Source: an uncultured Hungatella sp. (GTDB lineage: Bacteria > Bacillota > Clostridia > Lachnospirales > Lachnospiraceae). Taken from it: DNA of 64,000 bases. How positions within the stretch are numbered: position 1 is the stretch's first letter; every line of letters begins with the position of its first letter. The stretch spans positions 58,894-122,893 of the forward strand of contig CAJUPQ010000001.1 in NCBI GenBank assembly GCA_910588505.1. The letters run 5' to 3'. The translations under genes were made by a program, and so were the position numbers. The notes beneath the pieces were generated by a model. The model saw only the letters and a program-made list of their open reading frames with translations, was not told the origin of the DNA and made no database searches. This document shows positions 1 through 8,665 of this stretch, in pieces.

Positions 1-1
1 G

Positions 2-70
2 GGCCTTGGAGTGACCATGCGAGAGTTTTATGATTCGGATATCTTCGATGAGCTGGAGCCGGAGGACTAA
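2..70 (+). CDS. 3' end of an unidentified upstream gene
   Basis: An open frame enters from the left edge and ends at TAA 68-70, giving a 22-residue acidic C-terminus ending ELEPED. Only 18 bases separate it from the exporter gene at 89, so it is probably the previous gene of the same operon. The fragment is too short to identify. Confidence 0.5.
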   Translation, partial: GLGVTMREFYDSDIFDELEPED

Positions 71-88
71 GGTTAAAAGGAGTCGGGC

Positions 89-856
89 ATGGCAGAAGCA
101 GAGAGGGAAATTATGGAGGTTGCCATAGAGGCGGGCCATATCCTGCTGGAAAATGGGGCTGAGATATTTCGGGTAGAGGAGACCATAAACCGAATTTGCA
201 GGCATTACGGGATTAGATCCGGTAGTGCCTTTATTTTAAGTAACGGAATTTTTGTGACTTCCGGAAATATGGAGGAGGAGGCGTTTGCCAGGGTTCAGCA
301 TATCCCTGTAAGCGGCTCTCATTTAAACCGGGTGGCAGCGGTAAACCAGCTGTCCAGGGAGGTGGAGGAAGGGCGCTACACCATAGAGGAAGTCAGAGAG
401 CGCTTAACCGAGATCCGGCAGATGCCGGGAAAATCAAAACATATGCAGATCTTAAGCTCCGGCATAGGGAGCGGGGCGTTCTGCTATCTTTACGGGGGAA
501 CCATAAGGGACTGTCTGGCCGCGTTTCTGGCCGGAATCCTTCTTTATATATTTGTGCTGTACATAAGCAGCCCTTACCTTAATAAAATGGTGTCCAATAT
601 TGCCGGGGGAGCCGTGGCCACTATCGCGTCCATGGTATTCTTTAAACTGGGCGTGGGAAAAAATCTGGACCAGATCGTTATTGGTTCTATCATTCCCTTG
701 GTCCCCGGGGTGGCGTTTACCAATGCCATACGGGATATTGCGGATGAGAACTATATTGCGGGGACGGTGAGGATGATCGACGCGCTGCTGGTGTTTTTCT
801 GTATTGCTATGGGTGTGGGTCTGGTGTATACGATCAGACAGAGGCTGATCATGTGA
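89..856 (+). CDS. Threonine/serine exporter, ThrE N-terminal (DUF1212) subunit
   Basis: A 255-residue protein of the ThrE/YjjP family, whose members export threonine and serine or related small metabolites. The N-terminal ~110 residues are soluble and carry the family-typical stretch LENGAEIFRVEETINRIC. From about residue 118 on there are about five hydrophobic membrane segments. The Shine-Dalgarno AAAAGGAG lies 76-83, just before the ATG. The short membrane partner follows 29 bases downstream, so the exporter is split into two subunits (YjjP/YjjB style) rather than fused as in Corynebacterium ThrE. The family is clear; the transported substrate here is inferred. Confidence 0.85.
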   Translation: MAEAEREIMEVAIEAGHILLENGAEIFRVEETINRICRHYGIRSGSAFILSNGIFVTSGNMEEEAFARVQHIPVSGSHLNRVAAVNQLSREVEEGRYTIEEVRERLTEIRQMPGKSKHMQILSSGIGSGAFCYLYGGTIRDCLAAFLAGILLYIFVLYISSPYLNKMVSNIAGGAVATIASMVFFKLGVGKNLDQIVIGSIIPLVPGVAFTNAIRDIADENYIAGTVRMIDALLVFFCIAMGVGLVYTIRQRLIM

Positions 857-885
857 TGGAGGTTTGACATGGAGGAGATCAGGAG

Positions 886-1338
886 ATGATCGGGCAGGTG
901 ATCGCGGCGGTGACAGGAACCGTGGGATTTTCCGTGCTGTACAGCGTGCCAAGGGCATATTATCCTTACTGTGGATTTATCGGCGGAGCCGGGTGGTTTC
1001 TGTATTGCCTGCTGATCCCAAATTGCTCGCCTCCGGAAGCCACGCTGTTGGCGGCGATTCTGGTGGTGCTGCTTTCCAGGCTGTTTGCCGTCAAGGAGCG
1101 GTGTCCGGTGACCATTTTTCTCATCAGCGGCATGTTTCCTCTTGTCCCGGGAGGCGGGATCTACTGGACCGCCTACTATATTGTGACCGGGGAGATGGAA
1201 CTGGCGGCAGAGAAAGGGTTTACGGCGGTCAAAGTGGCTGTGGCCATTGTTTTGGCTATTGTGTTTGTATTTCAGCTTCCCCAGAAGCTGTTTCAGGTCA
1301 GATGGGGGCAGAAAAAGAAAAATGACAGGAGGGAGTGA
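886..1338 (+). CDS. Threonine/serine exporter, small membrane subunit (YjjB/ThrE_2-like)
   Basis: A 150-residue, almost entirely hydrophobic protein with about four to five membrane segments, ending in a basic tail (QKKKNDRRE). It contains the family-typical loop ISGMFPLVPGGGIYWTAYY. GGAGGAGATCAGGAG lies directly before the ATG. It follows the large ThrE-like subunit and should form the complex with it. Its stop codon lies 5 bases before the pyrC ATG, so the genes are probably translationally coupled. Confidence 0.85.
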   Translation: MIGQVIAAVTGTVGFSVLYSVPRAYYPYCGFIGGAGWFLYCLLIPNCSPPEATLLAAILVVLLSRLFAVKERCPVTIFLISGMFPLVPGGGIYWTAYYIVTGEMELAAEKGFTAVKVAVAIVLAIVFVFQLPQKLFQVRWGQKKKNDRRE

Positions 1339-1343
1339 ATGGT

Positions 1344-2618
1344 ATGCTTTTGATTCGGGGCGGCAGGGTTATTGACACGGAAAAAAGAGAAGAGAAGCAG
1401 GCAGATGTGGTGATCAAAGACGGCAGGATTCTGGGGATCGGCGATTTTACCGATGACGGTTCTTATGAGCAGGTGATCGAGGCCAGGGGATGGGTGGTGG
1501 CTCCCGGGCTGGTGGATGTCCATGTCCATTTCAGGGACCCGGGGCTGACGTACAAGGAGGATATCCACACCGGGGCGGCAGCGGCAGCGGCAGGGGGATT
1601 TACCACGGTAGTGTGTATGGCCAACACAAAGCCTGTGGTGGATAACAGGGAGATTCTGGAATACGTCATGGAAGAGGGAAAAAAGACAGGCATCCATGTG
1701 CTTGCGGCGGCAGCGGTGTCCCTGGGCATGAAAGGCCGGGAACTTACGGATATGGAAGGGCTGAAAGCTGCGGGGGCCTGTGGTTTCACGGATGACGGCA
1801 TCCCCCTTATGGACGGAGAATTGTTAAGGCAGGCTTTTGAGCAGGCGGCGGTTCTTGAGGTGCCGGTCAGCCTTCATGAGGAGGACCCGGGCTTTATCAG
1901 GCAGAATGGGATCCATCACGGGAAGGCGGCAGAGCAGATGGGGCTTTACGGCTCCCCGGCTGTGGCGGAGGACAGCCTGGTGGCCCGGGACTGCATGATC
2001 GCCCTTCATACCGGGGCAAAAGTAAATATCCAGCATATCAGTTCCAGAGGCGGCCTGGAGGCAGTGAGACTGGCCAAAAAGATGGGGGCAAAAGTGACGG
2101 CGGAGGTGACGCCTCATCATTTTACCTTGACAGAGGACGCGGTGTTACAATACGGCACACTGGCCAAGATGAACCCGCCTCTTCGGACAGAGGAGGACCG
2201 CCAGGCTTTGATCCGGGGGCTTCAGGACGGAACCATTGATATGATAGCCACAGACCACGCTCCCCACAGCAGGGAGGAGAAGAGCAGGGGCTTTACAGAG
2301 GCGCCCAGCGGCATCATAGGTTTGGAGACTTCTCTGGCTTTGGGGGTTACACAGCTGGTGGATAAAGGCTATCTGACCATGGCGGAGCTGATGGCCAAGA
2401 TGAGCCTGAACCCGGCGCGGCTTTACGGGCTGGAATGCGGGCGCATGGCAGAGGGAGCCGTGGCGGATCTGGTGATCTTTGACCCGGAGGAAAGTTTTAC
2501 GGTGGAAACGTTTCATTCCAAAGCAGACAATTCACCGTTTCGGGGATGGAACCTGAAAGGGAAAGTCCACTATACCATCTGCGGGGGAAATGTGGTGTAC
2601 AGATCTTCTTGCGGATGA
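1344..2618 (+). CDS. pyrC: Dihydroorotase (class I)
   Basis: A 424-residue zinc amidohydrolase of pyrimidine synthesis that interconverts N-carbamoyl-aspartate and dihydroorotate. Visible signatures are the metal-binding VDVHVHFRDPG (His60 and His62), the substrate segment CMANTKP, the metal ligand region SLHEED and the catalytic-loop motif ATDHAPHSREEK. I chose ATG 1344 because AGGAGGG (1327-1333) is about 10 bases upstream. An in-frame GTG at 1335 is too close to that site. Length is normal for bacterial PyrC. It sits alone among non-pyrimidine genes here. Confidence 0.95.
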   Translation: MLLIRGGRVIDTEKREEKQADVVIKDGRILGIGDFTDDGSYEQVIEARGWVVAPGLVDVHVHFRDPGLTYKEDIHTGAAAAAAGGFTTVVCMANTKPVVDNREILEYVMEEGKKTGIHVLAAAAVSLGMKGRELTDMEGLKAAGACGFTDDGIPLMDGELLRQAFEQAAVLEVPVSLHEEDPGFIRQNGIHHGKAAEQMGLYGSPAVAEDSLVARDCMIALHTGAKVNIQHISSRGGLEAVRLAKKMGAKVTAEVTPHHFTLTEDAVLQYGTLAKMNPPLRTEEDRQALIRGLQDGTIDMIATDHAPHSREEKSRGFTEAPSGIIGLETSLALGVTQLVDKGYLTMAELMAKMSLNPARLYGLECGRMAEGAVADLVIFDPEESFTVETFHSKADNSPFRGWNLKGKVHYTICGGNVVYRSSCG

Positions 2619-2670
2619 GGGAAAAATAGACTATAATCAAAGTAATCTTAAAAAAGGAGACGGGAAAATC

Positions 2671-3093
2671 ATGAAAGATCAGAACTGTGCATACTGTATG
2701 CAGGGAGAGTTGGTGGCTAAGTTTGGGTATCCGGTCTGCGCTATGGATACGGGTTATGTTTACATTTTTAAGGAGCAGAGCAAGCCGGGGCGGGTGATTC
2801 TTGCGTATAAGGATCACGTAAGTGAGATGATTGATATCAGCGACGAGGAGCGGGACGCGTTTTTTGCCGATGTGGCAAAGGTGGCCGGGGCTGTCCACAA
2901 GCTGTTCCATCCTGACAAGGTGAACTACGGGGCCTACGGAGATACGGGATGCCATCTCCACATGCATATCGTTCCAAAGTACAATGGAGGCGACGAGTGG
3001 GGCGGCACCTTCCAGATGAATCCGGACAAGACCTATCTGACGGATGAGGAATATGAAGCTATGGCGGAAAAACTGCGCAAAGAACTGTTATAA
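2671..3093 (+). CDS. HIT family nucleotide hydrolase
   Basis: A 140-residue histidine-triad protein. The signature CHLHMHIVPK (His95, His97, His99) is intact and would form the nucleotidyl-histidine intermediate in hydrolysis of nucleoside phosphoramidates or dinucleotides. An N-terminal CAYC pair may bind zinc, as in many HIT proteins. AAAGGAGA at 2654-2660 places the start at ATG 2671; an upstream in-frame start at 2590 would overlap pyrC without a ribosome site. The exact substrate cannot be told from sequence. Confidence 0.9.
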   Translation: MKDQNCAYCMQGELVAKFGYPVCAMDTGYVYIFKEQSKPGRVILAYKDHVSEMIDISDEERDAFFADVAKVAGAVHKLFHPDKVNYGAYGDTGCHLHMHIVPKYNGGDEWGGTFQMNPDKTYLTDEEYEAMAEKLRKELL

Positions 3094-3156
3094 TCGGAAA
3101 AAGCGCTAAAACTACTTGCAAATCAGGAAAAATCATGTAAAATAGGAGTGATATAT

Positions 3157-3186
3157 AAAATGGGGGCCGCAAAGGACCCCATTTTT
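3157..3186 (+). terminator. Rho-independent terminator after the HIT gene
   Basis: The arms AAAATGGGG (3157-3165) and CCCCATTTT (3177-3185) form a 9-bp stem around an 11-base loop, followed by T residues. The A-run on the 5' side would let it work in both directions. Confidence 0.8.
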
Positions 3187-3241
3187 ATGAGAGTGTTGTA
3201 TTGATCGAAATGAGCGATTTGAAATCGGAAAGGTGAAAGAG

Positions 3242-4864
3242 ATGATTAGTGCAAACAATGTAACATTGCGGGTAGGCAAGAAAGCATTATTTGAGGATGT
3301 AAATATCAAATTTACAGAGGGCAACTGTTATGGTCTGATCGGCGCCAACGGAGCCGGAAAGTCTACATTTTTAAAGATCTTGTCAGGGCAGCTGGAGTCC
3401 ACCACCGGGGACGTGGTCATCACGCCGGGGCAGCGTCTTTCGTTCCTGCAGCAGGATCATTTTAAATACGACCAGTATCCTGTGCTGGACACGGTGATTA
3501 TGGGCAATCCCCGCCTATATGAGGTGATGAAAGAGAAAGACGCCATCTACATGAAAGAGGATTTCAGTGATGAGGACGGCATCCGCGCGGCGGATCTGGA
3601 GGCGGAGTTTGCGGAGATGAACGGCTGGGAGGCCGAGTCTGACGCAGCCAATCTGCTTAACGGCCTTGGGGTGGAGACGGAGCACCACTATACGCTGATG
3701 AAGGATCTGGTAGGTTCTTTGAAGGTTAAAGTGCTTTTAGCCCAGGCCCTTTTTGGCAATCCGGATATCCTGCTCCTGGACGAGCCGACCAACCATCTGG
3801 ATCTGGACGCCATCGCGTGGCTGGAGGAGTTTTTAATCGGTTTTGAGAATACGGTTATCGTGGTTTCCCATGACCGTTATTTCCTTAATAAAGTATGTAC
3901 CCACACGGCGGATATTGATTATGGCAAGATCCAGCTGTATGCCGGAAACTATGATTTCTGGTATGAGTCCAGCCAGCTGATGGTCCGTCAGATGAAGGAG
4001 GCCAACCGGAAGAAAGAGGAGAAGATCAAAGAACTTCAGGAGTTTATTCAGAGATTCTCTGCCAATGCCTCCAAGTCCAAGCAGGCTACCTCCAGAAAGA
4101 GGGCTTTGGAGAAGATCGAGCTGGATGATATCAAGCCTTCCAGCAGAAAGTATCCGTATATTGATTTCCGTCCGTTCCGGGAGATCGGCAATGAGGTGCT
4201 GACTGTGGAGAATCTGTCTAAGACCATTGACGGTGTAAAGGTTCTGGACAATATCTCCTTTATCCTTAACCGGGAGGATAAGGTTGCCCTGGTGGGACCT
4301 AATGAGCAGGCAAAGACCGTGCTGTTTAAGATCCTTGCCGGGGAGATGGAGCCGGATGAGGGAACCTACAAGTGGGGCCTTACGACTACCCAGTCCTATT
4401 TCCCCAAGGACAATTCCGCAGAGTTTAACAATGACGATACCATCGTGGACTGGCTGACCCAGTATTCCCCGGAGAAGGACGCCACCTATGTGCGGGGCTT
4501 TTTAGGGCGTATGCTGTTTGCGGGGGAGGACGGAGTGAAGAAGGTGCGGGTCCTTTCCGGAGGCGAGAAGGTGCGGTGTATGTTGTCCAAGCTGATGATC
4601 TCCGGGGCAAATGTGCTGATGCTGGATGAGCCTACGGACCATCTGGACATGGAGGCGATCACGGCTCTGAATAATGGCCTGATGAAGTTTCCGGGCGTGC
4701 TTATCTTCTCATCCCGCGACCATCAGATCGTGCAGACCACGGCAAACCGCATTATGGAGATCGTGGGCGGCCAGCTGATCGACAAGATTACCACATACGA
4801 CGAGTATCTGGAAAATGACGAGATGGCCCGCAAGAGACAGGTGTTTACGATTGTGGAGGAGTGA
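3242..4864 (+). CDS. ABC-F family ATPase (YkpA/YbiT-like)
   Basis: A 540-residue soluble protein with two ABC domains and no membrane segments. ABC-F proteins act on ribosomes as translation or resistance factors. Domain 1 has Walker A GANGAGKST (about 34-42) and Walker B LLLDEPTNHLD. Its signature position reads DLVGSLKVK rather than LSGGQ. Domain 2 has a normal signature (LSGGEKVR) and Walker B (MLDEPTDHLD), but its Walker A reads GPNEQAKTV, lacking GKS/T. Such asymmetry occurs in the YkpA branch. A basic linker of about 80 residues joins the domains. ATG 3242 is chosen because GGAAAGG lies 8 bases upstream; GTG 3233 is the alternative. A resistance role is not shown. Confidence 0.9.
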   Translation: MISANNVTLRVGKKALFEDVNIKFTEGNCYGLIGANGAGKSTFLKILSGQLESTTGDVVITPGQRLSFLQQDHFKYDQYPVLDTVIMGNPRLYEVMKEKDAIYMKEDFSDEDGIRAADLEAEFAEMNGWEAESDAANLLNGLGVETEHHYTLMKDLVGSLKVKVLLAQALFGNPDILLLDEPTNHLDLDAIAWLEEFLIGFENTVIVVSHDRYFLNKVCTHTADIDYGKIQLYAGNYDFWYESSQLMVRQMKEANRKKEEKIKELQEFIQRFSANASKSKQATSRKRALEKIELDDIKPSSRKYPYIDFRPFREIGNEVLTVENLSKTIDGVKVLDNISFILNREDKVALVGPNEQAKTVLFKILAGEMEPDEGTYKWGLTTTQSYFPKDNSAEFNNDDTIVDWLTQYSPEKDATYVRGFLGRMLFAGEDGVKKVRVLSGGEKVRCMLSKLMISGANVLMLDEPTDHLDMEAITALNNGLMKFPGVLIFSSRDHQIVQTTANRIMEIVGGQLIDKITTYDEYLENDEMARKRQVFTIVEE

Positions 4865-4954
4865 GTAAAGGGAGCGAGGGGTGTCGTGAGCCAGGGAGGG
4901 ACATCTCTTCTTCTCTGACTGGCATCACGACAACCTCCATCCTTGCTCACTCAA
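4859..4954. terminator. Long imperfect inverted repeat between convergent genes
   Basis: The ABC-F gene ends at 4864 and the BCCT gene ends from the other side at 4947. The core arms GTCGTGAGCCAG (4883-4894) and CTGGCATCACGAC (4919-4931) pair with one bulged base. Weaker complementarity (GAGTGAG / CTCACTC) extends outward through both stop codons. No clear T-run follows, so it is a bidirectional terminator or mRNA-end stabiliser by position rather than by consensus. Confidence 0.55.
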
Positions 4955-6491
4955 TATTCCCCTGCTCCTCCAGATATGCCCGGGCGTCTTTAAAGAAGCT
5001 GGCTACGATCAGGAGGATGATGAGCCCGATAGGGAACGCCGCGATGATGGATACGGACTGTAGGCTGGCCATGGAACTGTCGGAGAAGATCAGGGCAATG
5101 GGAAGCAGCATCAGGAGCACTGCCCAGAACAGTCTCATCCGTTTGTCAGGCTCAGCTCCTCCGGGAAGCTCTTTGTAGGAATAGGTGGAGGCCACCATGG
5201 TCAGGGCGTCGAAGGACGTGGCGTAAAAGGCGATCATGGATACCGCCAGCAGAGCCAGGCCCCCTTTGGCCAGAGGGAGGGTTTCCATAAGGGACAGGAT
5301 TACCTGGTAAAGGTCCCCGGTTCTTTCGTAAAGTCCCATAAGATCCAGCTTGCCTGTTACCTGCAGGCCAAGGCCGTGGTTGCCAAGTATGATAAAAGAG
5401 GTAAAGGTTCCGGACAGTCCATAGAAATAGCCGCCCAGTATGGTCTGGCGGATGGTCCGTCCTTTGCTGATTGTGCCTATGAAAAACGGCGTTGCCACGC
5501 ACCACACCATCCAGTAAGCCCAGTAAAAGATGGTCCAGTTCTGGGGAAAGGAGGAGGTACGCAGAGAATCGGTCCAGGTAGATAGGGCGATAAAGTTCTG
5601 CGCCAGGTTGCCAAGGGCTGTAATGCCGGTTTCTATGATGTATCGTGGCTGCCCGCCTCCTATAAGCACATAGGCCAGGAGGGCAAAAAACAGGTAGGAG
5701 CAGGAAGATGCCAGTTTTGCGACGCCTTTCATGCCAAAGTATACGGTGATGGTGTAGATTGCGCAGATGATGACCAAAATGGAGATGGTCAGCAGGTGGT
5801 TCTGGGGCAGGCCAAACAGGCGGCTGATGGCGGTTGACAGAAGGGGAGTGGCCAGGGAAAAGGTGGTAGCTGTCCCTGCAAGAAGGGCAAATACTGCAGT
5901 CAGGTCAATAAGTTTTCCCGCAAAACCGTCCACCCGAAAGCCAAGGAGAGGACGGCAGGCCTCGGAGTATTTCTGCTTCTCCCTTTGCCGTACATGGAGC
6001 ATAAAGCCGAATGCCACGGCCAGCACCATGTAGAAACTCCAGGGGATAGGCCCCCAGTGAAACAGGGGGTAGGTGGAAGCCCAGTCCTGCATTTCTCCCA
6101 TCTGGGAGATGCGGGGTTCTCCCGCGTAGAGGATCCACTCGCACAGGGAGTAGAACAGGATGTCCGCCGCCAGCCCGGCGGTAAACATCATGGAACCCCA
6201 CTGGAAGGAGGAATACTGAGGTTTTTTATCTGCGCCCAGGCAAATAGCCCCATAGGGGGAAAACGCGATGTACAGGGAGCACAGGAAGATCCCAAGTCCC
6301 ATGAGAAGGTAGCAGCTTCCAAACTCATCCCCCAGGAAATAGCGGATGGATGCCACCACCCGTCCCGACGCTTCGGGGACTGCGAAAAACAGGATGCACA
6401 AAAGCAGGATAGTGATAAACGGGACCACTGTGGTGATCCAGTCTAACTGCGGGGATGTTCTGGAAACAGGATTTAGAGGGTTGCGTTTCAT
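4947..6491 (-). CDS. BCCT family betaine/carnitine/choline-type transporter
   Basis: A 514-residue protein with about 12 membrane segments. Family hallmarks are the conserved WGSMMFTAG stretch and the tryptophan-rich FYWAYWMVW followed by ISKGRTIRQ, typical of the BCCT signature region. The transporter would import quaternary amines (betaine, carnitine, choline) by sodium or proton coupling or by exchange. The substrate cannot be decided. The ribosome site AGGAGGACC is just upstream of the start on the minus strand. It stands alone, convergent with the ABC-F gene and divergent from the lipoprotein gene. Confidence 0.88.
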   Translation of the reverse strand: MKRNPLNPVSRTSPQLDWITTVVPFITILLLCILFFAVPEASGRVVASIRYFLGDEFGSCYLLMGLGIFLCSLYIAFSPYGAICLGADKKPQYSSFQWGSMMFTAGLAADILFYSLCEWILYAGEPRISQMGEMQDWASTYPLFHWGPIPWSFYMVLAVAFGFMLHVRQREKQKYSEACRPLLGFRVDGFAGKLIDLTAVFALLAGTATTFSLATPLLSTAISRLFGLPQNHLLTISILVIICAIYTITVYFGMKGVAKLASSCSYLFFALLAYVLIGGGQPRYIIETGITALGNLAQNFIALSTWTDSLRTSSFPQNWTIFYWAYWMVWCVATPFFIGTISKGRTIRQTILGGYFYGLSGTFTSFIILGNHGLGLQVTGKLDLMGLYERTGDLYQVILSLMETLPLAKGGLALLAVSMIAFYATSFDALTMVASTYSYKELPGGAEPDKRMRLFWAVLLMLLPIALIFSDSSMASLQSVSIIAAFPIGLIILLIVASFFKDARAYLEEQGNIE

Positions 6492-6612
6492 GATAGGTCC
6501 TCCTTTATGTTCAAAAATTTAAAGAAAATAAATATATTGAACATAATACCACTGATACTAGGAAATGGCAAGGGCAAAATATGAAGTTTTTCTGACTTTT
6601 TATAAAAACCCC

Positions 6613-6641
6613 TGTAAAAATAATTCGTTTTCCTATATAAT
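6613..6641 (+). promoter_or_regulatory. Candidate sigma-A promoter for the lipoprotein gene
   Basis: TGTAAA (6613-6618) and TATAAT (6636-6641) are separated by 17 bp, 32 bases before the ATG at 6674. The -10 is perfect and the -35 is weak. Confidence 0.45.
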
Positions 6642-6673
6642 ACAAGCGATTGAGAGAAGGAGGAGCGCAAATT

Positions 6674-7183
6674 ATGAAACGCTGGATCATATTGATGGCA
6701 GGCATCTGCCTGTTATTAAGCGGTTGTACCAAAAGTAACATTGTTTATGGAAATAATAATAAGTATGACGATCAGTATCAGCCGGTGAACGGCATTGTGT
6801 GGGAGCAGCTTTGGGAGGATTTCAGTGAAATCTACGCGGACCCGGACATCTATCCATTTGCGGCGTCTGTAAACGCGGGAGTGTATCCTGAGGAGAATGT
6901 AGTAAAATTTTATCTCCTTGTAAAGGAGGAGATCTCCGGCAAGGAGGCGTCTGATTACGCCACAAAGGTGGTGAAGGGCTTTAATGACCTGATCGCCGCG
7001 CAGAACAGCGCCTACGCCCCGTCTGATGTGGAATCCTACGGCGGTTATCTGGCGCAGTACGGAATCTACGTCATGGTGGGACCGGACGCGACCAAGGACG
7101 ATCCGGACACCTGGATCATAGAGGATCTGATCCCCCAGGGAGAGTATCGCCCGGTAGGGGGAAATGCCTGGTCTGTAGAGTAG
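6674..7183 (+). CDS. Small predicted lipoprotein, unknown function
   Basis: A 169-residue protein with a signal peptide (MKRWIILMAGICLLLSGC) whose lipobox LLSGC predicts lipidation at Cys18. The mature part is acidic, Tyr-rich and lacks repeats. It includes YPFAASVNAGVYPEE and DPDTWIIEDLIP. I do not recognise a domain. GGAGGAG (6659-6665) sets the start at 6674 rather than at the upstream in-frame start at 6650. It is monocistronic, with its own candidate promoter and a strong terminator. Confidence 0.75.
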   Translation: MKRWIILMAGICLLLSGCTKSNIVYGNNNKYDDQYQPVNGIVWEQLWEDFSEIYADPDIYPFAASVNAGVYPEENVVKFYLLVKEEISGKEASDYATKVVKGFNDLIAAQNSAYAPSDVESYGGYLAQYGIYVMVGPDATKDDPDTWIIEDLIPQGEYRPVGGNAWSVE

Positions 7184-7191
7184 AGAAAACG

Positions 7192-7256
7192 GATTATCAC
7201 CTTTCTTTTCCTAACCGGCTGTGATGCCGGTATGGGAAAGGATAGGTGATCTTTTT
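7192..7256 (+). terminator. Strong terminator between convergent genes
   Basis: A long hairpin with ATCACCT (outer left) and AGGTGAT (7244-7250), inner CCGGC/GCCGG (7215-7219 / 7226-7230), and a TTTTT tract at 7252-7256. It serves the lipoprotein gene and abuts the stop codon of the convergent TPR gene. Confidence 0.85.
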
Positions 7257-7257
7257 A

Positions 7258-8436
7258 TTAAAGGTTAGCCAGTTTCAAAGTGGGTCCAGGAAGGGAGATC
7301 CCTTCACTGCGGACAATGGGAAGTTTTCTGTTTCCGGACAGTTCCACTGTATCTCCATCCTGGAAGACAGCGCAGTCTTCTAAGATATAAGAAGCCAGAT
7401 CTACAAGGATCTTTCGCAGCCGGTCAGGCTCCATATCTGTATCGGATATTTCTATCTCATCTTTTCCAAACGACTCCAATCCATAGGTATAACCGCTGAG
7501 CCCGCGGGGGGTCCGGTAAAGCCCGAACCAGATCCAGTTAAAGACAGGAAGTCGGCCATCCCTTATGACAGCCGCCAGATTCCGGTAAAGTCCCAGCTGA
7601 TACACCGTTCCTCCGGTAAAAACGCCGGTGGCGGAAAGCTGCAGACAGCAGGTGGAGGCGATCTTCACAAGCAGGATCCCCCGTTCTGTAAGGGATGCCC
7701 TGGTATCCAGGATGGTGATCAGAAGATGGGCTTTGTGTCTCTCTGTTACCTTTACCCCATTGGGCCACAGATAATTGCAGGCCGCGGCTTTATCAGCCTC
7801 CTTATCAGGAATAGGGGATGGGATCAGGGTGATGGCAGCCGTGATGTGTTCCACCGAAAATACCATACAGGGGCTTTGATGTGTCAGGGCATCTCTGTCA
7901 TCATCGGACGGAGCGATGGGAAGAGCCCAGTCCGTATAAAAATCCCGGATAAATTTTTCCCTGTCAAACCAGGGACCGGACAGCAGTATGGAACAGCCAA
8001 AAGCCCCTTCTCGCTCTCTGTGAGGAGAGGGGGAGGAAAAATCGATACTGCGCAGATCCTCTGTGATCCATGCCAGAAACTCTCTGCATTCTGATTCCAG
8101 TTCCTGTTCCGGATTTAGCTTTAAAGCGCGGGAAAAGGCATCAAAGGCTCCCTCCAGAAGCGCCTTTTGTTTCTCACAGGTGGGAGAATCCATGGCAGCA
8201 TAGTAAAGGGCGTACCCCATACAGTAATGCCAGTGAGGCAGGCTGCGGTTTTGGACGTCCATAGCTTTCAGTGATTCGATGGCCTTTTGATATTGTCCCA
8301 GGTTATTGTAAGCCACAGCCAGATCTTCTGTCAGCGCGTCCGTCACATCTGTCTCCGCCAGTTCCAGGATGGCCTTAACTGTCTCTTGGTGTTCTCCGGC
8401 CCGATACCACCTGTCAATTTGTTTTGCCAGAGTCAT
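7258..8436 (-). CDS. TPR and DUF4261 domain protein
   Basis: A 392-residue soluble protein. Residues 1-130 have tetratricopeptide-like helix pairs (AVAYNNLGQYQKAIESL, and a second repeat near ALYYAAMDSP to FDAFSRALKLNPEQE). From about residue 148 the sequence resembles DUF4261, starting near the SILLSGPWFDREKF stretch with the later WIWFGLYRTPRGLSGYTYGL. Proteins of this kind are widespread in gut Firmicutes but have no known function. No signal peptide is seen. It is monocistronic; its stop is shared with the neighbouring terminator. Confidence 0.7.
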   Translation of the reverse strand: MTLAKQIDRWYRAGEHQETVKAILELAETDVTDALTEDLAVAYNNLGQYQKAIESLKAMDVQNRSLPHWHYCMGYALYYAAMDSPTCEKQKALLEGAFDAFSRALKLNPEQELESECREFLAWITEDLRSIDFSSPSPHREREGAFGCSILLSGPWFDREKFIRDFYTDWALPIAPSDDDRDALTHQSPCMVFSVEHITAAITLIPSPIPDKEADKAAACNYLWPNGVKVTERHKAHLLITILDTRASLTERGILLVKIASTCCLQLSATGVFTGGTVYQLGLYRNLAAVIRDGRLPVFNWIWFGLYRTPRGLSGYTYGLESFGKDEIEISDTDMEPDRLRKILVDLASYILEDCAVFQDGDTVELSGNRKLPIVRSEGISLPGPTLKLANL

Positions 8437-8601
8437 ACGATATCTCCTCTCATTTTCAATCTATACACATGTATTTTCGGGAGTATATGGATAGAATACA
8501 GAATTTATCTTAGAGTGGATGATCGCTTTTTATTGTACCAGATAAGTGGGACAGAGCGCAACAGATAAAAAAGAAAAATTACCGTAACAATATGCCTAAA
8601 C

Positions 8602-8636
8602 AAATTTACCATATCCCGGGTCCATATGGTAAATTT
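8602..8636. promoter_or_regulatory. Perfect 13-bp inverted repeat upstream of the PTS operon
   Basis: The arms AAATTTACCATAT (8602-8614) and ATATGGTAAATTT (8624-8636) are perfectly complementary around CCCGGGTCC, 29 bases before the first PTS gene. No T-run follows, so an operator is more likely than a terminator. The operon encodes a PRD regulator with an N-terminal helix-turn-helix, the obvious candidate to bind it. The rest of the 8437-8665 gap shows nothing clear. Confidence 0.7.
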
Positions 8637-8665
8637 TACTTAAATAAAAAGAGAGGAGGCTGCAC

